In this document: positions 33,099 to 38,476 of the stretch, piece by piece | Layout: each line of letters begins with the position of its first letter | Numbering within the stretch: position 1 is the first letter of the stretch | From: Anaerolineales bacterium | Lineage (GTDB): Bacteria; Chloroflexota; Anaerolineae; Anaerolineales; Villigracilaceae | Assembly (NCBI GenBank): GCA_013360875.1 | Contig: JABWAU010000023.1 | Span: 1 to 38,476 of the forward strand | DNA length: 38,476 nucleotides | Reading direction: 5' to 3' | The notes under the pieces: model-generated | Told to the model about the DNA's origin: nothing | What the model saw: the letters and a program-made list of their open reading frames with translations, nothing else | Databases searched by the model: none | Position numbers and translations under genes: made by a program

Positions 33099-34847
33099 CT
33101 ATGTCGTTAACCCCGCCTGAAGCGCGAGGTCAATGAAGACCGCCGCAGTCCAGCCGAAAATGGGAGCGGCTGTCGCGGGCGATTCGCCTGTCAGGGAGTT
33201 GTAGTATTCGCGGATGCCCGGCTGGCTGGCGATCAAATTCAGGGTTTTATCGCGTAACTCAACCGCAAGTTCGCGTTCGCCGATCTTTTGCAAAGCCTCC
33301 ACAAAAAAATAATTGACATTCGCCCAGACGGGCCCGCGCCACATCCTATCGGGACTGAATGTTGGGTCGTTATATGCAACGGTCGGTAGTCCATACGCTC
33401 CCCAAAATTCGGATGGGTCTTTCAGGCGCGCCAGGAGGCGCTGCGTGATTTCACCCGGCAGTCGACCGGTCCACAATGGATAAAGGTTGAAGGGTGTGGT
33501 CACGGGGATCGGTTTTTCATCGCGCAACGCGCGGAACGATCCCATCTCTTCATCCCACAAATCTTCGATCATGCGGTTCACCAGCGACCTCGATCTTGCG
33601 CGCCATTCATCCGCCTCCGCGCCCCTGCCGAGGATCTCCGCCATCTTCGCAAGCGCATCCATTTGAACGACAAGATAGGTGTTGATATCCGGCGATTCGA
33701 CGGGCATCCCCTGATCCCAAAGCGGACTGTCGTCCAGTCCGGAGGAGTAGGGATGTGTGTATTGCGCGAGGCCATCCCTGTCGTCGTCGTTGTGTTCGAA
33801 CCACCAGGCGTTTTCGCGTTTCAACGGTTCGTATATTTCCTTCAAAAACCCGGCGTTCGGGTCGGTCTCGTGAACCTTCAATGCCGCCCACGCCAGGATG
33901 GGAGGCTTCGTCACCCGCGCGTGGATGGGATGACCGATCTCGAATACCGCGCCCTCGTCGAAGATCGCATCGGGCAGCATCCCGTCGGGGAGTTGGTTAT
34001 CCAGCATGACGCGGATTTGATCGCGCGCCAGTTCCGGGTCAACATGACGGAAGGCAATGGCGTGGAGCGCGCTGTCCCACAGCCACGCGCCCACGTAAAA
34101 TGCCTTGGTCGGCATCATGGCTTCGCGGGTCACGAATCCTTTTGGGCTGACGAGATTGTTCGCCATGACCCACCAGGCATAGGCGTATTTTTCGCGCCAG
34201 CGTTCGGGGACTCCCGGCGCGCGCTCGAACCATTTTTCCCAACGGGTCCGCGCGTTATCCTGTATGACCGTGAACGGCAACTGCGGAGGAGGGTCTTTAT
34301 CTCCGATGTAAAGCGAGATCGAGCAATCCGTTTCCGCCTGCGCGACAAATTCCACAAGATGGCTGTCTTCGCCTCCCTGCGCTCGATTGATCTTCGCCCT
34401 GCCGTTGATCGTATTCCAGACGACGCTGCGCACGTTTCGTATCGCCCCCCCGGAATCGGCGGCATGCCAATGCGTGGGACGCGTCCGAAACCGAAGCCCG
34501 GCGGTTACATGATCCGGCGCGCCGATCGCCAACGTTTCCTGATCTTGAAATACCAGGCGAAAATCGCCGATGCGGGTTTGAAGGCGAATCATCTCAGGCG
34601 ATGTGTGAATTTGGAACTCCAACGGATTCCCCGCCTCGTCAACGAAATGCAACTCGTCAATGAATGGAGGGCGGCGCAGGTAACTTTCTATGCCCGGTTC
34701 GACGCGGATAAGACGTTCCGCGAGTTTTATGAACAAGGCCGGCTTGTCGAGGTGTTTATACACCAGCAGCCGCGAGCCGCGGTCGCTGAAAGGGACGCGC
34801 GTAACGTCAATTTTGTCCTGAAGAAGATTCAACAGCGGCGTATTCAA
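33099..34847 (-). CDS. GH63/MGH1-like glycoside hydrolase
   Basis: A 582-residue enzyme with an N-terminal beta domain (to about 190) and a (alpha/alpha)6-barrel as in mannosylglycerate hydrolases and GH63/GH37 enzymes. Marker blocks are [18 protein letters not shown] with the WDS motif, [17 protein letters not shown] where family members have the general acid Asp, [14 protein letters not shown], and EYYNSLTGE with the likely base Glu. No signal peptide is present, so it hydrolyses imported sugar. Candidates are glucosyl- or mannosylglycerate or trehalose-like disaccharides. The start is a TTG at 34847; an in-frame stop three codons upstream and no better start support this. It precedes treS by 56 bases. 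Confidence 0.8.
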   Translation of the reverse strand: MNTPLLNLLQDKIDVTRVPFSDRGSRLLVYKHLDKPALFIKLAERLIRVEPGIESYLRRPPFIDELHFVDEAGNPLEFQIHTSPEMIRLQTRIGDFRLVFQDQETLAIGAPDHVTAGLRFRTRPTHWHAADSGGAIRNVRSVVWNTINGRAKINRAQGGEDSHLVEFVAQAETDCSISLYIGDKDPPPQLPFTVIQDNARTRWEKWFERAPGVPERWREKYAYAWWVMANNLVSPKGFVTREAMMPTKAFYVGAWLWDSALHAIAFRHVDPELARDQIRVMLDNQLPDGMLPDAIFDEGAVFEIGHPIHARVTKPPILAWAALKVHETDPNAGFLKEIYEPLKRENAWWFEHNDDDRDGLAQYTHPYSSGLDDSPLWDQGMPVESPDINTYLVVQMDALAKMAEILGRGAEADEWRARSRSLVNRMIEDLWDEEMGSFRALRDEKPIPVTTPFNLYPLWTGRLPGEITQRLLARLKDPSEFWGAYGLPTVAYNDPTFSPDRMWRGPVWANVNYFFVEALQKIGERELAVELRDKTLNLIASQPGIREYYNSLTGESPATAAPIFGWTAAVFIDLALQAGLTT

Positions 34848-34875
34848 TTGGCTCTATCGAAAACGATCCAATTTC

Positions 34876-34927
34876 AACGTCTCGAAGGCGAAGTGGGTCG
34901 GGGTCGGACGCCCGCCTTCGAGACGTT
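34876..34927 (-). repeat. Intra-operon hairpin with perfect 15-base stem
   Basis: aacgtctcgaaggcg (34876-34890) and its exact complement (34913-34927) enclose a 22-base GC-rich loop between the MalG and glycosidase genes. Without a T-run it is more likely an mRNA-stability or partial attenuation element that lowers glycosidase and TreS levels relative to the transporter. Confidence 0.6.
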
Positions 34928-34938
34928 TGCATATCCAA

Positions 34939-36123
34939 CTATCCTTTGACCGCGCCAGCCAACATGCCGCGTACAAAGTACCGCTGGAGGCTGAAGAAAA
35001 CGACCATGGGCAGCAGCATGGAAAGGAACGCGGAGGCGGTGAGCAATTGCCAGCCCGCGCCCAGCGACGTGACCATGTTGCTGATCTGATAAGTCATCAC
35101 GGGCGTCGTGCCTCCGAGGAATACCAGCGCCACCAGCAGGTCGTTCCATACCCACAAGAATTGGAAGATGCCGAGAGACGCAATCGCTGGCATGGCAAGA
35201 GGAATGACCATCCGGTAGAAGACCGTCCAGTGGGAAGCGCCGTCAATGTAGGCAGATTCAAACAGGTCACGCGGGAGCGAACCGAGGAAATTCCGCATAA
35301 GATATATGGCGTACGGCATTCCAAATCCGGTATGGAAAAGCCAGACCCCGAGAAATTTCCCGTTCAAGTCCAATTGCGCATAAATCCGGGAGATCGGCAC
35401 CAGGGTCATTTGAAGCGGGACGACCTGCAAGCCAACCAGGATCGCGAAGAGCGCGAAGCGTCCCTTGAAGTCGAGCCACGCGAACGCGTATCCGGCAAAC
35501 GCCGCGAACAGAATGGGCAGGATGGTCGCCGGTATGGTCACGATCAGGCTGTTGATAAAGGCGCGCCCCATGCCGCGCGGGTTGAGCAGGTCCCGGGCGT
35601 CGCAATACAAGTCCAGAGAGGCGACGCCTTCGGCGCAATCCTGCTGGTACGTCCTCGTGCCGCGATAACCGACGAGCGCGTCCACGTAGTTGCTGAGGGT
35701 AAAGCGGGGTTGCACGTCCACGCCTGATATTCGCTTGAGGTACACAACGATGTTGGCGGCGGATTGCGAATCGGGAACCGGCACGCTTCCCATGTGCGGC
35801 TGACCGTTGATTTCCCTGTTCAGAGAGTCAAGGAGTTGCAGCGAACGCGGGAAGTTGCGGATCAGTTCCGGGTTTGTCAAATCCGCGTTGGGCAGGGCGG
35901 CTCCATCGTCGCCGTGGCAGGCAGCGCAGGATTGGGCGTATTCCTGGGAGCCGCGCGGCGCTGAAAACACAGTCCACCAGCCGGAGGTGTTGATCGCCTG
36001 TGTGGGTCTCAACGACGTGACAAGCAAGCCAAATGTCGGCACGACCCAGATCGCGATCATCAGGATGATGATGAAATGAGTGGGTATCCTGTTCAATAAT
36101 CTGTTGATGCGGTCGCGGTTCAT
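34939..36123 (-). CDS. MalG-type sugar ABC permease with embedded cytochrome c domain
   Basis: A 394-residue inner-membrane permease, about 110 residues longer than the ~280 usual for MalG-like proteins. TM1 is about 14-37; the MalG core resumes at FTLSNYVDAL (141-150), followed by NSLIVTIPATIL and the cytoplasmic EAA loop FESAYIDGASHWTVFYRMVIP (288-308) that docks on the ATPase. The extra part lies in the first extracytoplasmic loop and looks like a class I cytochrome c: YAQSCAACHGDDG with haem-binding Cys66, Cys69 and His70, candidate distal ligand Met111 in QPHMGSVPVPD, and a closing helix AANIVVYLKRI. Two further cysteines (163, 174) follow. The loop faces outside, where haem c is attached. 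ATGA overlap with MalF makes an artefact unlikely. Sugar transport is the basic role; the haem domain may sense redox state or pass electrons. Confidence 0.9.
   Translation of the reverse strand: MNRDRINRLLNRIPTHFIIILMIAIWVVPTFGLLVTSLRPTQAINTSGWWTVFSAPRGSQEYAQSCAACHGDDGAALPNADLTNPELIRNFPRSLQLLDSLNREINGQPHMGSVPVPDSQSAANIVVYLKRISGVDVQPRFTLSNYVDALVGYRGTRTYQQDCAEGVASLDLYCDARDLLNPRGMGRAFINSLIVTIPATILPILFAAFAGYAFAWLDFKGRFALFAILVGLQVVPLQMTLVPISRIYAQLDLNGKFLGVWLFHTGFGMPYAIYLMRNFLGSLPRDLFESAYIDGASHWTVFYRMVIPLAMPAIASLGIFQFLWVWNDLLVALVFLGGTTPVMTYQISNMVTSLGAGWQLLTASAFLSMLLPMVVFFSLQRYFVRGMLAGAVKG
35728..35952 (-). other. Cytochrome c domain within the MalG-type permease
   Basis: Residues 58-132 of the permease. 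The order is helix with CxxCH (codons 35914-35928), a loop with Asp, Asn and Pro, a short helix (NPELIRNFPRSLQLLD), a glycine turn (INGQPHMGSVP) giving the Met ligand at 111, and a final helix ending VVYLKRI. This matches a minimal mono-haem cytochrome c of about 75 residues. There are no internal stops and base composition does not differ visibly from its surroundings. Confidence 0.85.
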
Positions 36124-37082
36124 CGGATCTCCTCCTGCGCGAGAAAACGCTTGATGTTGAAGTAAATGAACGGGATGATCGCAAGGACGAGAATGACCGC
36201 CACCGCTGTGCCGCGCCCCACGTTGAAGTTCTTGTACATTTCCGTGTACATGCGATTGGCGATGACGTCCGTGCCAAAGTTGCCGCCGGTCATCACGTAA
36301 ACGATATCGAACAATTTAAGCACGTTGATAACCATCGTCGTGATCACAACCGTGATGGTCGGCATGATGATCGGCACCATAATCCTCCAGAAGATCGTCC
36401 ATTCCTTTGCTCCGTCCACGCGCGCCGCTTCGATGATCTCGTCCGGCACGGCTTTCAGCGCGGCGGCAAGGATCGTCATACAAAAGCCCGTCCAAATCCA
36501 GACGCCCACGACTACCAGGGCAATTGTGTTCCATTGCGGCACAGTCAGGAAGGCGACGGGCTGCCCGCCCAATGAGGTAATAATGGAGTTCAACAAGCCG
36601 ATCTGCACCTGCTGGGTTCCGTAATCATAGACAAACTTCCAGATGATGCCCGCTCCGACGAAGGAGATCGCCATCGGCATGAAAATGATGGACTTTGCGA
36701 GCGCCTCATACTTGACCCGGTCTGCCAACACCGCAAAAGCCAGTCCCAGGCTGACGGTTCCACTCACCATCAGCACGATCCATTTGAGCGTGTTCCCATA
36801 CGAAGACACCCAAAACGTCCGCCAAAAAGAGGAAAATGAACGGGTGTCGAACTCGGAGGTCAATGCGTAGCGATAGTTCTCGAACACGCCCCAGCAGGGA
36901 TTCCCTTCCAGGCAGGTGGTCGCGGCTGAGGCAGTGCCGTCTCCGTTCTTGAAACTCAACGAGATTGTGTTGATCATCGGATAGACGATGAACATGGACA
37001 TGATCAACAACGCCGGCAGGAGATAAAGCCAGGGCGCGAACTTGCCCTGTTTCATGATCGTGGGAACGATACGCGCAGCCAT
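36120..37082 (-). CDS. MalF-type sugar ABC permease
   Basis: A 320-residue permease with six predicted membrane helices. The EAA loop is EIIEAARVDGAKEWTIFWRIMVP near residue 217-240. TM1 is about 18-40, and the first outside loop contains Cys57 and Cys63 (CLEGNPC), which could form a disulfide; the loop is only modestly longer than usual. It pairs with the MalG-cytochrome protein to form the pore; the ATPase is not in the window and may be a shared MsiK/MalK-like protein. AAGGAGG precedes the ATG. It overlaps MalG by 4 bases (ATGA). Confidence 0.92.
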   Translation of the reverse strand: MAARIVPTIMKQGKFAPWLYLLPALLIMSMFIVYPMINTISLSFKNGDGTASAATTCLEGNPCWGVFENYRYALTSEFDTRSFSSFWRTFWVSSYGNTLKWIVLMVSGTVSLGLAFAVLADRVKYEALAKSIIFMPMAISFVGAGIIWKFVYDYGTQQVQIGLLNSIITSLGGQPVAFLTVPQWNTIALVVVGVWIWTGFCMTILAAALKAVPDEIIEAARVDGAKEWTIFWRIMVPIIMPTITVVITTMVINVLKLFDIVYVMTGGNFGTDVIANRMYTEMYKNFNVGRGTAVAVILVLAIIPFIYFNIKRFLAQEEIR

Positions 37083-37112
37083 TGAGCCTCCTTCTTATCG
37101 GGAATTAACGCA

Positions 37113-37137
37113 GGGGACGCCTCATCGAAGCGTCCCC
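37113..37137 (-). terminator. Intercistronic hairpin between binding-protein and MalF genes
   Basis: ggggacgc and gcgtcccc form an 8-base perfect stem with a 9-base loop in the 78-base gap. No T-run follows. As in many sugar-uptake operons, such a hairpin probably protects or partly separates the abundant binding-protein mRNA from the permease message. Confidence 0.6.
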
Positions 37138-37160
37138 GCATTATATTGTATTACCGCTGG

Positions 37161-38450
37161 TTACTTCAAGGCTTCTGCCTGAACCGCCGCGGCTTGAGAC
37201 AGCGCCGCGTCAAGATCGCCGCCATTGAGGAAGTCCACGATCGCCTTCCACTCGGCGCTTCCAAAACCGCCGGGGATCGTATCGCCAATGTCCGGCGTAA
37301 AGCCTTGCGTCGCGTAGAAGGCTTCCGCTTTCTTGATCAGCGACGGATCGGTGTAATTGCCAGCCGCGCCCTTGTTCGGTGAAAGGTCGAAACCGGCTTT
37401 CGCCCAATTTGCTCCACCTTCGGGCGATGACAAATACGACACCAGCGCCTGAACGGCGGGCTTGTTGCTGAACGCCATCATCCAGTCCGAACCGCCCTGC
37501 AGACCTTTGGCACCCGGCACGACGAAGAAATCGTAATCCGTGCCGAATACCAAGTCGGGGAACTGTTTCTGGATTTCGCCGCCGGCAAAACCGGACTGCT
37601 TAACCATCATGGCTTCGAAGGGGTCACTGAAAGGCTTGTAGATCGCGTCCAGGAAGCCGGTCGAAAGTGTCCCTTGCGCGCCGCCGACGGTGTATTTCGG
37701 ATCCATCGCCCATTTGCCGTAGGTTTCGTAGGCTTGAACAACGCCTGCATCATTATAGGGAACCGAGCCGTTGATGATATTCATAACGTATTCGGGACCC
37801 TGTTGGACGAGAAGGATGTCCTGAATGAAGTCGGAACCCGTCCAGCCGGTGGCATCGCCGGATTCCAGCCCCATGGACCATGGGACATTTCCATCCGCTA
37901 CCATCTTCTCGACGAGCGCATCCAGTTCCTCCCACGTGGTTGGGACTGTGTAGCCAAGCGCTTCGAAGTTCGCCGGGCTGTACCAGATGATGGTCTTGAT
38001 GTCGGACTTTACGGGCAAGCCAAGCCATTTGCCGTCAATCACGCCCGGGTCAATCGCGCCGGGAATGTAAGCATCCTTATTGGCTCCAAGCGTGTCCATC
38101 GCGATCAGTTTGTCCTTGTATTGGTTCAATTGCGTCACATTCCAAAAAGCGATGTCTGGCGGAGTGCCGGCTTGGACGCGGGTGTCGAGCAGCGCCTGGT
38201 CACGCGTGGATTCGGGCTTAAGAACGATCCCGCAGGTATCAACAAGAGGCTGAAGGATCTGGTTAAGACGCGCTTCTTCCTGCCCGGACCACTGATACAA
38301 CATGCTGATCTCATCGCCAGCCTGCGCGCCCTTGCACATTTCAGCGGACGCGCCGCCGGAGGGCGCTTCCGTGCCGCCGCCGCACGCCGCCAATACCAGA
38401 GAAGCCAGGACAAGGAGGCTAACCAGAGTCAATGGGAAACGAGTTTTCAT
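37161..38450 (-). CDS. Sugar-binding lipoprotein of an ABC transporter
   Basis: A 429-residue family 1 (MalE-like) solute-binding protein. The signal peptide ends in lipobox LVLAAC with lipid-bearing Cys23, so the protein is tethered outside the membrane. A Gly/Ser-rich linker follows, then the fold: ISMLYQWSGQEEARLNQIL, GTPPDIAFWNVTQL, GLPVKSDIKTIIWYSPANFEALGY, TWEELDALVEKMVADG, and a C-terminal lobe. This opening is typical of alpha-glucoside/oligosaccharide binders. Its ATG follows AGAGGAG. It is the first gene seen of the minus-strand operon; the promoter lies beyond or at the end of the window (38451-38476 only holds the ribosome site). Enzymes downstream suggest a trehalose, maltose or glycosylglycerate-type substrate. 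Confidence 0.92.
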   Translation of the reverse strand: MKTRFPLTLVSLLVLASLVLAACGGGTEAPSGGASAEMCKGAQAGDEISMLYQWSGQEEARLNQILQPLVDTCGIVLKPESTRDQALLDTRVQAGTPPDIAFWNVTQLNQYKDKLIAMDTLGANKDAYIPGAIDPGVIDGKWLGLPVKSDIKTIIWYSPANFEALGYTVPTTWEELDALVEKMVADGNVPWSMGLESGDATGWTGSDFIQDILLVQQGPEYVMNIINGSVPYNDAGVVQAYETYGKWAMDPKYTVGGAQGTLSTGFLDAIYKPFSDPFEAMMVKQSGFAGGEIQKQFPDLVFGTDYDFFVVPGAKGLQGGSDWMMAFSNKPAVQALVSYLSSPEGGANWAKAGFDLSPNKGAAGNYTDPSLIKKAEAFYATQGFTPDIGDTIPGGFGSAEWKAIVDFLNGGDLDAALSQAAAVQAEALK

Positions 38451-38476
38451 TTTTCTCCTCTTTCGTAAATATTTGG

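Noticed and set aside
34876-34927. Hairpin as a rho-independent terminator
   Set aside because: No T-run follows on the minus strand, and the glycosidase gene clearly belongs to the same operon.
33663-34949. Long plus-strand open frame opposite the glycosidase gene
   Set aside because: It is the antisense shadow of a well-supported GH63/MGH1-like gene and its product has no family likeness.
35914-35928. CAACH in the permease as a chance CxxCH
   Set aside because: Chance was considered because CxxCH is short, but the extra length, a Met in the right place, the closing helix and the outside location all fit a cytochrome c, so it was kept.

Overview
The window reads as chromosomal DNA of a Chloroflexota bacterium, most likely class Anaerolineae. 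That placement is an inference from gene content, lipoprotein signals on a presumed one-membrane cell, and the look of the proteins; no marker gene proves it. Base composition is even and moderately GC-rich from about position 690 to the end. The first ~665 bases are different: much richer in GC (75% over the first 60 bases), holding only the N-terminal piece of a planctomycete/acidobacterial-type ECF sigma factor that stops abruptly at a small palindrome. This left end is probably a chimeric join or a remnant of foreign DNA.

Layout. 697-3631: a double ABC ATPase of ECF type (-), a 2H phosphoesterase (+), and a thioredoxin-like lipoprotein (-) whose first redox cysteine is encoded by in-frame TGA, followed by a hairpin placed like a bacterial SECIS. 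3820-10011 (+): P5C dehydrogenase with a histone-like lysine tail, a tam-type methyltransferase, a small membrane protein, the two halves of a glutaconate-type CoA-transferase with an alpha/beta hydrolase between them, and an orphan nuclease-like protein. 10075-14545 (-): S-adenosylhomocysteinase, PfkB kinase, M50 protease and MtnA. 14661-16270 (+): a corrinoid protein and its pterin-dependent methyltransferase. Together 10075-16270 looks like a methyl-cycle/methylthio-salvage neighbourhood. 16418-22000 (+): thioesterase, ChlI-type AAA+ ATPase, GNAT, family-39-like membrane glycosyltransferase, UroD-like methyltransferase and RsmD, several joined by 4-base stop/start overlaps. 22199-24726: TerB-like protein, adenosine-specific kinase, and a cNMP-domain histidine kinase. 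25059-31419 (+): ornithine carbamoyltransferase, ornithine aminotransferase, alanine dehydrogenase, acetyl-CoA hydrolase/transferase and pyruvate kinase; with the P5C dehydrogenase these link ornithine, glutamate, alanine and pyruvate. 31426-38450 (-): a carbohydrate-uptake operon with binding lipoprotein, MalF, MalG, a GH63/MGH1-like glycosidase and trehalose synthase.

Two things stand out. First, the MalG-type permease (34939-36123) carries a complete-looking class I cytochrome c domain (CAACH plus a candidate distal Met) in its first extracytoplasmic loop, on the side of the membrane where haem c is attached; I know of no description of such a permease. Second, the thioredoxin lipoprotein (3065-3631) has a U-S-T-C redox motif if UGA is read as selenocysteine. 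The intergenic DNA is also rich in short palindromic repeat families, some of which supply the ribosome binding sites or the C-terminal codons of neighbouring genes.

No tRNA, rRNA, CRISPR array, transposase or phage gene was recognised.
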